NCBI GenBank assembly: GCA_031280235.1
Contig: JAITHA010000057.1
Location: 1 to 56,523, forward strand
DNA: 56,523 bases
DNA from: Puniceicoccales bacterium
GTDB lineage: Bacteria > Verrucomicrobiota > Verrucomicrobiia > Opitutales > UBA953
Reading direction: 5' to 3'
Both the position numbers and the translations under genes were made by a program. The notes below the pieces were generated by a model. The model saw only the letters and a program-made list of their open reading frames with translations, did not search any database and was not told where the DNA came from. Positions 37,474 to 50,257 of this stretch are shown here, in pieces; position 1 is the first letter of the stretch, and the number at the start of each line of letters is the position of its first letter.

Positions 37474-40400
37474 ATGAAATCAAAAACTTCGCACATTCTC
37501 TCTGATCGCTTTTTGCGCAATGCCGCAAAACTGTTGACCATTTCAACGCTGCTCGCTGTGAATACTGCGTCAGCCCTCCTGTCAGCGGAGTTGAAATGGG
37601 CAGCTGGTGGCAGCGGCAATTGGAACACAACGGAAACGAACTGGGAGGAATATAATGCCACCCCAGGCGTTTTTCCCTATAGCGATGGAGACCATGTTTA
37701 TTTCAAGGATATTTCGAACGTCGCTACTGCCGTGGTCACTATCACAGCGTCCAGTGGCGTTTACCCAAGTACTGTTAATTTTGAAAACAACGGAGGCGTT
37801 TCAGGAACGGCTTACGCGCTTCAGGGAAAACTTGGAGGGAATGGGGGCGCGACTATAAAAAAGTCAGGGAAAGGTGAAGTTGGGCTCTACGGAGATAATA
37901 GCGGATTTGGTGGCTCGCTTGAATTCGCAGCGGGGACGATACGGATGCAGAGTAGTCAAAATCTTATTGCAATGATGGAGAGTTTTAAATTCGATTCTTC
38001 GGCAAACGGGAATGCCAATAATGAGATTAGCCAAGCAATAAGAAACGGGGAGAGAGCGAATGTGCCCTTGAAGATAAGTACTGCACGTAATAACGGTGAC
38101 CTCCCAACTCTTATTGTGAATTCCGGAAAGTCGATTACAATAGATAATACGGCGGGTAATGCTCAGAGGGTTACGGTGTCTTCTCGGTCGGCTGGAAGCA
38201 TTCATTTGGAAGATAACGCGAGCCTCATCTTTAACGGAGAAAACGGCACTCAATCGATAAATCTTGGAAATGCCGCTTTGCTTGCGCTTACAGCTGGCAC
38301 AGGCGCGCGTTATTTGTTTCAGGAGAACAATTTTGTGGCGGTATCTGGGATGGGGGCGGCAATTAATACTTCGGGCCATTTATTTGTCGCGCAGGCAGAT
38401 TTTATAAATAATAAAGCAATGGAGGGTGGTGCGCTTTATTCTGGGAGCAATGCCTTCGTTGTTTGCGATTCTGTTTTTGTAAATAACAGCGCGCTCAGCA
38501 ACTATGGCGGAGCCGCCAGTGCAAGGGGTGATTACGCGGAGTTCGTCAATACGGATTTTATCCAAAACTCGGCTATTACCAGTGGTGGGGCGATTTATTC
38601 TACAAGCGTCAAGCTTAAGCTGCAGGTTGACGATAGCCGAAGCTCGACATTTGCCGGGAACACGGTGAGCGGCACTGCCAATTCCATCTCACTACTTAAT
38701 GGCAATCTTGCTGTAAACACAGATGGAAATGGCGTTTTGGATATGCGCGATCCAATGAGCGCGATTGTCAATTCCGGAATATCATCCAGCCCTTACGTGT
38801 GCACTATTTCCAAATTGGGTTCTGGAATTTGGAAAATCGCAGGAGACAATCAACTTAAAGCGACGAATGGTTATTCGACTCTTGATTTTGTTGTGAAACA
38901 AGGAACGCTACATCTCTATGGAACACAAGCACTAAACTATAGTGATACACGGCTCGGTTTGAATATTGCCCAGGATATTACGTCAGGACGACTTTACATT
39001 GTTCGTGGTCGTTTTATTCTCGAAAGCGGCACAATTCTTGAGGTGGGGGGAACAAATAACAACCCCAATGTCATTAATGCAGACCAAGAGCTCACGATTG
39101 AGAGTGGGGCGATTATCTGTGCTGCTGCGGCAGATGCCAGTCTTGTCTTGAATGATAGTGCGCAGAGTCAGATCTCTGGCAGTTTGAACCTCTCAGCAAC
39201 AGTCGGCCAGACGCTTACTCTTGCAGCTCAGCTTGTTGGCGCAGGTGGCATAGACAAACAAGGCGCCGGAAAAGTCATTCTTATTGAGAAACTTGATTAT
39301 ACAGGGGACACAAGCATTGCTGCCGGCGGTGGTGAGCTCGTGATAGAGGGAACGCTTGGCACAGGTACTCTCGGGCAACTGAGTAACTATGTGGGAACTA
39401 TTAAAATCTCGAATTCTACAAGGCTTACCTTGGATCAGGTGGACGGCCAAGTACTTTCAGGGAACATTCAGGCAGGTGCAGGAGCCGGCACCTTTATCAA
39501 AGCAGGAGCTGGCATCTTGACCCTTTCTGGGAACAATCAAGATTTCGCAGGAGCATTTGAGCAGACAGGCGGGATTATCCAAGTTGCTTCGCGTTCAAAT
39601 CTTCTCCGCGATTTCAGTAATTTCAAGTTTGCGGCAGATGCTTCAAAGCAAAAAAATACTGAGATAATTACTGCCATAAATACCAATGCCTCACAGGGCG
39701 AGATACTCCAGGCCATCGATGTAGCGCGGGCTTCCGGAATATTACCAGCGCTGGATATTGCGGAAAATAAAGTAATAATTTTCGATGGAAGTGGAGCATC
39801 TTCCCAGCGTCTTAGCGTTTCCGCTGGCAATGCTGGAAGCATCCACCTCAACGTGGGCGCGGGACTTACTTTCCAGAACAATAAACGAAACAGTGGAGAT
39901 GGTGGCGCGATATCGCTTTCTGGCAGTGCTTTGCTTGCGCTGACAGCATCCAGTGATGCCCATTACGCATTTAAAGACAATGCTGCCGAAAGTGGTGGCG
40001 CGATTTCAAACGATGGTGCACTTGTACTGGAGTCTGTGAATTTTCACGGAAATCGAGCGACAGCTTATAATGGGGGTGCCATTCGCACAGGCAGCAGTAC
40101 GCTTTCTCTCTCTGGCACCGATTTTATTTCTAACAACGCAGCTCAACAGGGCGGTGCAGTTTATGGTTATAACAGCTCGATGAGTTTTACCGATGTCGAA
40201 CTCAGGGGAAACACAGCAAATCAAGGTGGAGCCATTTATAGCGATAAAAACTTACTCATTTCCGGAGCGTTTTTTGTGAACAACACAGCGGAACAGGAAG
40301 GTGGTGCAATTTATAGCTCGAACGGTGACTTGGCACTCGAGAATGTTGCTTTTTGGGGGAACCAAGCCAGAACAGGCACAACTGCGGAGCCCAACTCGCT

Positions 40401-43400
40401 TTCTTTGGGAGGGACAGTGCTTCGACTTCAGGGCGCGGCAAATATTTATTTTGACGATCCAGTGCATAGTGTTGCTGGCGACAACCGCCTTGTGAAAACG
40501 GGGAGTGGGATCGCGCAATTTGCCGGAGAAAATCGTCTTGATACTGGCGGAACTCCCTCATCGACAGTGGTTTCTGTCGACGAAGGTGAGCTGCGCCTTG
40601 TTGCCCAGGCACGGTTTGATGCGGCGGGCAGTGTTCTCGGTACTTTTGATGTTGGCACGGATGGCACGCTTTCGGGCCAAGGGACTTTTATTGCGCCGGG
40701 TGGTGGTTTTGTTGTGAATGGGACACTTTCGCCAGATTCGTTTCGTTATGCTATTCCCAATTTTGACACAGGTACCAACACATTTGATTCTCCTCCTTCT
40801 GCGCCAACGGGTTCTCCGATTGGAAGTCTTGTGCTCGTGGGAAGGACGCATCTCGACGGCACACGCTTCGCCATCAATGCAAATGGCACGCTGGGAGTTA
40901 ATCCGGCGGAACGCAATGATTTTATTCGAGTGGATGGCGATGTTTCGCTGGAGACAGGTAGTAAAATTCATCTCGTTCTCAGTACTAACAATGCTTCTGG
41001 CGGTGGTAGTTTTGTGTTTTTGGAAAAAAGCGCTGGGGACGACTTCGGAGTCAGCGACAATATCGTTTTCTCCGACGTGGTTGCGGACAGGACTTTTGTC
41101 GTCACCGGCACGGTCGATGGTTACTCGCTCAATGCACGTGCCAACGCTGTCGTCGAGCGGACGGCCAGTAACGGCAAGGAGTTGCAAATCCGTTTTGATG
41201 CGCTGCAAAGTCTCGACCTCACTTGGACAAACGAAACGGGCAACACGCGTTGGAGTGCTACTCCAGCCGACTTAAATTGGACAAACGGCCTCTCTGGGGA
41301 TGCGCTTGAAAAACGCTACCGCGACGGTGATCGCGTGACTTTTTCTGATATCGGCGTTGGCGTGGTAAGCATTGCCCAAGGCGGTGTTTTGCCGGGGAAA
41401 GTTTATTTCACCAACACCGTGGGCAATGACTACGTTGTCAACGGCGACATTCTCGCTGCCGACGCGAGCGTCACCATCGAGAAAACTGGTGGTGGCGCGC
41501 TCACGTTGACTGGAAACATTGTCCCGGCGTTGACGGTGAGCAGTGGCCTTGTCTCGCTCGGCGCGCAGGCCATCGTGAACGATGCCAAGATCAAGGCAGG
41601 CGCAACTCTCTCTGGAGTCGGTGGCGTAGCACGGGCGAACTTCGAGTCGGGCGCTATTCTCGTGCCGGGCACGGAGGGCACGATAGGCACGCTTTTCTTG
41701 GGCGAATACGGTGGGACGACACATTTTGACGGTATTATCCTCAAGAACGACGTCGTCGGCACGGCCTCCTCAGACCTCTTGCATATTACGGGTGATGCGC
41801 GTTTTGGCTTCGCGCCCAACACCCTCGATATCAGTGACGGCGCGACGAACATCCTCTGGGGCGTCGGGCGCTACACCATCCTGTCTGTTATCGGCGAGGG
41901 GGCGAAGCTTGATGTGGGCGACCTTTCGCAGACGCTCTTTGCGTATAAGGGGATTGGGATTTCTGCTATCAATAGTCGTCTGAAAGCGACGGTCGAAAAA
42001 GTAAGCAATTCCACTGGACAGCACCTTGTGTTGAGCACTTATGCTGACTCCAGCCTTGTGTTGACGTGGATCGGGCGCGCGCCGGGAATTGGCGCATGGG
42101 ACACACTGGCTGATAATTGGCGACAGGATCCGGCGCCTGCACGCGAGGTATTTCACCATGGCGATGTAGTGGTTTTCGACGCCACGCTAAGTCTTTCCGA
42201 AAATGTGACTTTGAACGTGGGCATCGTCCCGGAAGGTGTGATTGTTGGCGCGATGTCTGTAAAAGGCGCTCTTGGCGGTGGGTTCGTTTTTGCGGGTGGC
42301 CAGCTCATTGGTGTGGCCACGCAGACGAGCGGCTATGCGCTCTCGGCGGCCACGGGCAGCCTGTCTGTCGAGGCCGATGCAGCGGCGTTTTTCCAGAGCG
42401 ACTTGGAGTTCGACAACATCGTAGTCGCCGGGCGCGCCTCCTTCGCTGGAGCTGTGAATTTGCGGGATGGGCGAGCGTTGACCGTCAGCCCGGGTGGCGT
42501 GGTTACCGTGCTTGATAGGGCCGCTCTCGGAGGTGTGGCGCAGGTGGCCAATGGTGGCTCTCTTGTTTTCGACCTCGTAAGCGCCGATACGACCTTCGAC
42601 TACGCAGGGCGGATAACGGGTGCTGGAGGCGTGGAGAAAAAAGGCCCGGGCCTGCTGAGCCTTTCGGGAGAGAGCACCTACAGAGGCGGGACGCTCGTGC
42701 GCGCAGGCGTGCTAGCGATCACGCGCGATGCCAACCTCGGTAGCGGCACGAATACGCTGGATGGTGGCACGCTTCGCTTACTTGGCGCGCCAGAGACGGT
42801 CTATGTCAGGCCGTGGGTGCTTGGCGCGGCGGGTGGCGTTGTGGAAAACGAGAATGCTGCCATTTTGAGCGCAGCCTTGTCCGGTCTAGGGGCTTTCACC
42901 AAATGTGGGGCAGGGGAGCTCACACTCAAGGGAGACAATACTTACGCGGGTGACACGGCGGTTCGCGTCGGCGCGTTGAAGGTGGAGGGGACGCTTTCTA
43001 GCAACGCGAGCCCGGCGGTTTACTCGGGAAATATCTCCGTCAACGATGCGGCTCATCTTGAGTTTGCCCACGACGTGGCGCAGACCCTCGACGGCGTGTT
43101 GGTCGGCGCGGGCACCGTGGCCAAGACGGGTGCGGGCGCATTGCGGCTAGTCGGCGCCAATGCGCATAGCATCAGGAGGTTTGACAACCGCGCCGGCAAC
43201 ACCGAGGTGACGGGCTCTCTGGCAGCAGCTGAAGTCCACAACTATGCGGCGGCGTGTTTTGCCGCAGCCGAGGTGCAGGCAGAGATCCACAATGAGGGAG
43301 TATTCTCAGCCACACGTGTCACGGGCGACATCGTGAATACAGGGACTCTCCTCTTGAATGTGCCCCTGACCCGGTGGGATGGCACGCTACACAACAACGG

Positions 43401-44811
43401 TGGCCTTGTGGATTTCGTGAACGCCGGGCGGCGTTTGGAGGTGCGTACCCTCCGCGCCGACGGCGCGACGGAGGGTCTGGTGCGGATGGACATCGACCTC
43501 GTCACTCCCGGCAATTCTGACATTCTCGCCGTGGGCGGGGAAATCACCGGCAAGCATAGGCTCTTGCTGCACAACGTCACCCCAAGTGCCCAGTCGCACC
43601 TCATCACGCGCGAGAGCGGCGCGTCGGTCACTGTCATTCAGGCTGTGAACAATGTTTATGGGGCAGACGAGGCCGTGTCAGGCATTCTCGACGGCGGGCT
43701 TTACCGCTTCTCGGTGACGGAGGACGGTTTAGGCGGCTACAACCTTGCCCGCGTGGATTCCTATGGTTCGACAGGGCAGAGCGCGGTGAACGCCGCCGGA
43801 GCAATTGCGATAGGCTGGTTCTCCATGCAGGATAACCTGACCAGACGCTTGGGCGAGTTGCGCATGGCAGAATGGGCTGCGCGCGTGGGCCGTCAAAAAG
43901 TCAGCGAAGACGAGCACCGCCGGGCAAAAGATCCCTCGCCTGTGGCTCCTACAAACGAACAGACGAATGTGGCTACGCTAAACTCTACTTTCTGGGTGCG
44001 CGCCTTCGGCGAGCGCGTAGAGACACACCTAGGCATCCGGGGCATCAGCTCTTTTTCCGAATACCAGTACGGCGCGAACATAGGCTACGACATCAATTTC
44101 TTGGTGAACAAGGATTGTCGCACATTCCTCGGCCTCTTCGTCGGCTATCAGGGGGCGCGGCGGAATTTCCACGACGGTTTCGCCAGCGATGGGAAGACGG
44201 AGTCTGTCAGTGTCGGCCTGTACGGGACGGTCGTCCACGCCGATGGCTGGTTCCTCGACGGCATCCTGCGCGGCCAGACCGCCGAGATGGAATACGACGC
44301 GATAGGAGATCACGGAGAATTCACCAACCGCGTCTTTGGCGCCTCCATTGAGGCAGGCTGGCACTTCGCGTTGCAACCCAGCAAGGAAGGTGTGCCCGTG
44401 AGTTTCTGGCAGGATTGGTTTATCGAGCCAGGCTTCCAATTTGCCTACTCGCACGTCTTTGCCGATTCCTACAAGACGGATCACGGCGTCCACGTCTGGG
44501 GAGGGGACAGCGATATCTTCCGTCTGCTCGCCGGGTTGCGTTTCGGGCGTACCATCTACACTCGCGACTATGGCGAGTTTCAGCCATATGCCCGCATCGG
44601 GGTAGAGTATCAGGATAGCCTTGGCGGAAGTATCCGGGTGGAGAGTGAGCGCTTTGTGCCAACGACTGACGGCGTGCGCGCCGTCTTCGGTCTTGGTCTC
44701 GCATGGCAACTCGATGAGTCCCAGCAAGTGCACTTGGAGTACGAAGCCTCCTTGGGCGAAAAATACGACCGCCCTTGGGGAGTAACTTTGAGCTTCAGAA
44801 AACGTTTTTGA
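37474..44811 (+). CDS. Giant autotransporter with Pmp-like and autotransporter beta-strand repeats
   Basis: 2,445 residues from ATG 37474; the open frame upstream runs into nuoE. Signal peptide about residues 1-38 (h-region LLTISTLLAV, cleavage near ASA or LSA). Three copies of a W...GNWN..NW...GD.V.F module begin near residues 40, 1249 and 1530. FxxN and GGA(I/L/V) repeats, the hallmark of chlamydial Pmp proteins, occur at FQEN282, FINN310, FVNN335, FIQN362 and again at FKDN833, FHGN857, FISN884, FVNN934 and FWGN960. Residues 105-425 and 655-970 form a duplicated block about 550 apart. Autotransporter beta-strand repeats (LSLSGESTYRGGTLVRAG, LTLKGDNTYAGDTAVRVG) lie near 1722 and 1810. The C-terminal barrel (2170-2445) ends in Phe. 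Surface adhesion is the likely role, by inference. The 5' half is AT-richer than the 3' half. Confidence 0.9.
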   Translation: MKSKTSHILSDRFLRNAAKLLTISTLLAVNTASALLSAELKWAAGGSGNWNTTETNWEEYNATPGVFPYSDGDHVYFKDISNVATAVVTITASSGVYPSTVNFENNGGVSGTAYALQGKLGGNGGATIKKSGKGEVGLYGDNSGFGGSLEFAAGTIRMQSSQNLIAMMESFKFDSSANGNANNEISQAIRNGERANVPLKISTARNNGDLPTLIVNSGKSITIDNTAGNAQRVTVSSRSAGSIHLEDNASLIFNGENGTQSINLGNAALLALTAGTGARYLFQENNFVAVSGMGAAINTSGHLFVAQADFINNKAMEGGALYSGSNAFVVCDSVFVNNSALSNYGGAASARGDYAEFVNTDFIQNSAITSGGAIYSTSVKLKLQVDDSRSSTFAGNTVSGTANSISLLNGNLAVNTDGNGVLDMRDPMSAIVNSGISSSPYVCTISKLGSGIWKIAGDNQLKATNGYSTLDFVVKQGTLHLYGTQALNYSDTRLGLNIAQDITSGRLYIVRGRFILESGTILEVGGTNNNPNVINADQELTIESGAIICAAAADASLVLNDSAQSQISGSLNLSATVGQTLTLAAQLVGAGGIDKQGAGKVILIEKLDYTGDTSIAAGGGELVIEGTLGTGTLGQLSNYVGTIKISNSTRLTLDQVDGQVLSGNIQAGAGAGTFIKAGAGILTLSGNNQDFAGAFEQTGGIIQVASRSNLLRDFSNFKFAADASKQKNTEIITAINTNASQGEILQAIDVARASGILPALDIAENKVIIFDGSGASSQRLSVSAGNAGSIHLNVGAGLTFQNNKRNSGDGGAISLSGSALLALTASSDAHYAFKDNAAESGGAISNDGALVLESVNFHGNRATAYNGGAIRTGSSTLSLSGTDFISNNAAQQGGAVYGYNSSMSFTDVELRGNTANQGGAIYSDKNLLISGAFFVNNTAEQEGGAIYSSNGDLALENVAFWGNQARTGTTAEPNSLSLGGTVLRLQGAANIYFDDPVHSVAGDNRLVKTGSGIAQFAGENRLDTGGTPSSTVVSVDEGELRLVAQARFDAAGSVLGTFDVGTDGTLSGQGTFIAPGGGFVVNGTLSPDSFRYAIPNFDTGTNTFDSPPSAPTGSPIGSLVLVGRTHLDGTRFAINANGTLGVNPAERNDFIRVDGDVSLETGSKIHLVLSTNNASGGGSFVFLEKSAGDDFGVSDNIVFSDVVADRTFVVTGTVDGYSLNARANAVVERTASNGKELQIRFDALQSLDLTWTNETGNTRWSATPADLNWTNGLSGDALEKRYRDGDRVTFSDIGVGVVSIAQGGVLPGKVYFTNTVGNDYVVNGDILAADASVTIEKTGGGALTLTGNIVPALTVSSGLVSLGAQAIVNDAKIKAGATLSGVGGVARANFESGAILVPGTEGTIGTLFLGEYGGTTHFDGIILKNDVVGTASSDLLHITGDARFGFAPNTLDISDGATNILWGVGRYTILSVIGEGAKLDVGDLSQTLFAYKGIGISAINSRLKATVEKVSNSTGQHLVLSTYADSSLVLTWIGRAPGIGAWDTLADNWRQDPAPAREVFHHGDVVVFDATLSLSENVTLNVGIVPEGVIVGAMSVKGALGGGFVFAGGQLIGVATQTSGYALSAATGSLSVEADAAAFFQSDLEFDNIVVAGRASFAGAVNLRDGRALTVSPGGVVTVLDRAALGGVAQVANGGSLVFDLVSADTTFDYAGRITGAGGVEKKGPGLLSLSGESTYRGGTLVRAGVLAITRDANLGSGTNTLDGGTLRLLGAPETVYVRPWVLGAAGGVVENENAAILSAALSGLGAFTKCGAGELTLKGDNTYAGDTAVRVGALKVEGTLSSNASPAVYSGNISVNDAAHLEFAHDVAQTLDGVLVGAGTVAKTGAGALRLVGANAHSIRRFDNRAGNTEVTGSLAAAEVHNYAAACFAAAEVQAEIHNEGVFSATRVTGDIVNTGTLLLNVPLTRWDGTLHNNGGLVDFVNAGRRLEVRTLRADGATEGLVRMDIDLVTPGNSDILAVGGEITGKHRLLLHNVTPSAQSHLITRESGASVTVIQAVNNVYGADEAVSGILDGGLYRFSVTEDGLGGYNLARVDSYGSTGQSAVNAAGAIAIGWFSMQDNLTRRLGELRMAEWAARVGRQKVSEDEHRRAKDPSPVAPTNEQTNVATLNSTFWVRAFGERVETHLGIRGISSFSEYQYGANIGYDINFLVNKDCRTFLGLFVGYQGARRNFHDGFASDGKTESVSVGLYGTVVHADGWFLDGILRGQTAEMEYDAIGDHGEFTNRVFGASIEAGWHFALQPSKEGVPVSFWQDWFIEPGFQFAYSHVFADSYKTDHGVHVWGGDSDIFRLLAGLRFGRTIYTRDYGEFQPYARIGVEYQDSLGGSIRVESERFVPTTDGVRAVFGLGLAWQLDESQQVHLEYEASLGEKYDRPWGVTLSFRKRF

Positions 44812-44850
44812 GATTGGCGCCCATCACGGCACGCCTTAGCTCCTCTGAAC

Positions 44851-45555
44851 ATGCCAGCTTCTGCCGCCATTCAGGCCCTCGCCCTCGCCGTTTCCCCGCA
44901 AAAAGGAACACGCCCTGTTTTGGAAAACATCAATCTCCATGTGCCACATGGTTGCCGTGCGGCGTTGGTAGGGGCGAATGGCACTGGAAAATCAAGCCTT
45001 CTCAAGACACTGTCCGGCGTGCTCCCGGTGCGCAGTGGCAAAGTGCTCGTGGAGGGTGAGCCCGTAGTTTGCGGTAACCCGCGCCTCGCTTATCTCGCCC
45101 AAAGACATCTGATTGAGTGGCATTTCCCCGTGACGGTCAGGCAGGCCGTGTTGGCAGGGCGTTACGCACACCTCGGTTGGTTGCGGCGCCCACGTAAGGC
45201 CGACCACGCCAAGGCCGATGAAGCCATGGAGCGCCTCGGCCTTGCCGAGCTCGCCTCGCGCCCCATCCATGCACTCTCAGGAGGACAGCAACAACGCATG
45301 CTCATCGCGCGAGCCATGTGCCAAGAAGCCGTCATCCTCTTGCTCGACGAACCATTCACTGGCCTCGACGCCAAGAGTCAGGAAATTCTCGAGAATTTTC
45401 TCGATGACGACCCCGGGCGCTCGCTTACCGTCATCATAGCCACGCACGACTTGGCCGACGTCGAAAAACGTTTCGACCTCGTCCTGAAAATCCAAGATGG
45501 ACGTCTCCAGATGCTCCACGCCTGTACTTGCGAGCAAAGGCAAGACAAGGCGTGA
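44851..45555 (+). CDS. Metal-type ABC transporter ATP-binding protein (ZnuC/MntB-like)
   Basis: 234 residues. Walker A GANGTGKS at 41-48, Q-loop in LAYLAQRHLIEWHFPVTVRQ, signature LSGGQQQR at 142-149, Walker B VILLLDEPFTGLD at 161-173 and the switch His in ATHD. The sequence around FPVTVRQAVLAGRYAHLGWL is typical of ATPases of zinc/manganese/iron importers. The permease and binding-protein genes are not adjacent, so it may be an orphan component or partner with subunits elsewhere. It begins 39 bases after the autotransporter stop. Confidence 0.88.
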   Translation: MPASAAIQALALAVSPQKGTRPVLENINLHVPHGCRAALVGANGTGKSSLLKTLSGVLPVRSGKVLVEGEPVVCGNPRLAYLAQRHLIEWHFPVTVRQAVLAGRYAHLGWLRRPRKADHAKADEAMERLGLAELASRPIHALSGGQQQRMLIARAMCQEAVILLLDEPFTGLDAKSQEILENFLDDDPGRSLTVIIATHDLADVEKRFDLVLKIQDGRLQMLHACTCEQRQDKA

Positions 45556-45974
45556 GAGTCAAAAATCGCATGCAGGATAGGACGCTTCAGGGCTGAAGTG
45601 TCGGGTGACGCGCTTGGGAAAAAAAGAATCCCTTCACTCCAGAAGGTACTGGCGGCGCCCTCGCTTCGTGACGACATACCCCAGCTCATATCAGTAGACA
45701 TGTTGTGATATAAGCGTTCGTCTTAATAACTCAAAAAACACACCAAATTTCTGGCTCAAAATGATAGTTTTTGACAACTCTCGGGCCTCTTATCGGCACT
45801 CACACACAGTGAAAAATTCCTATTGAGACTGGAAATAATATCACAACACGTCCACTCAAAGAGCAAGGCGATGGCTTCTGCCATCGCCTCTTTTTCGTAC
45901 CCCAAAAACTGGCCTTCGTTTTTGCCGGGACCAGTTGCTTCGCCGAGAGATTTGCGTTATGAGAACGCGATGTA
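45556..45974. other. Intergenic region between convergent ABC ATPase and eno
   Basis: 419 bases with no convincing gene. The 45690-45860 part is AT-rich and contains TTGACA at 45771-45776 (plus strand) but no well-placed -10 box. The strong terminator at 45867-45895 lies 311 bases beyond the ABC gene, which leaves room for a small RNA. No riboswitch, tmRNA, SRP RNA or RNase P core was recognised. Confidence 0.4.
45867..45895 (+). terminator. Strong Rho-independent terminator
   Basis: A perfect 9-bp stem GGCGATGGC (45867-45875) and GCCATCGCC (45880-45888) closes a TTCT loop and is followed by TCTTTTT (45889-45895) on the plus strand. On the minus strand the same hairpin sits 87 bases after the eno stop with a weaker TTGCTCTTT tail, so it may serve both directions. 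Confidence 0.85.
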
Positions 45975-47345
<1,371 letters not shown>

Positions 47346-47384
47346 TCAAAAAGAAAAAGGAGACAAATATGTGGCATGGGGGTG

Positions 47385-49916
<2,532 letters not shown>

Positions 49917-50257
49917 AATTTTATTAATCCGGCATGTCTATATTTATAATTTTTCGGCGACAAGCCCTGATAAATACAGGATGTCGGGTAAAACATATTC
50001 ATGTCTAGTGTCCGCCACGAAAATTGCCGCCACGAAACCCTTTGATCTGTACCGCGAGCGATATGCACACGGCCACGCTTGCTGCGGAAAAGGTTATTCG
50101 AGCTGGCTGATCGTCTTTTCCTCTCGCTATGGGTAAAATTGAACTTTCCGATGGTGGCTGCATCGGCGAGGCCAACATCCCCAACCACGGTCACGACATC
50201 CCCCCTTTCGCCGACTGGGAAAATACCTCCAGAAGTGCCAAGCCCTTGAGAAATCCT
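49917..50257. other. Intergenic region upstream of the U32 gene
   Basis: 341 bases between the purE stop and the U32 start, both on the minus strand. No gene is supported. Just before the U32 ATG, an AT-rich patch gives minus-strand TATAGA-like and TTGTCG boxes only 15 bases apart, a weak promoter candidate. The rest is ordinary mixed sequence with a short CCTGTATTTATCAGG near-palindrome around 49965-49980. Confidence 0.35.

Noticed and set aside
37363-37479. 38-codon ORF after nuoE with an upstream GGAGG, considered as a nuoF start
   Set aside because: The text does not resemble the NuoF N-terminus and the frame stops over the autotransporter start; kept only as a possible scar.
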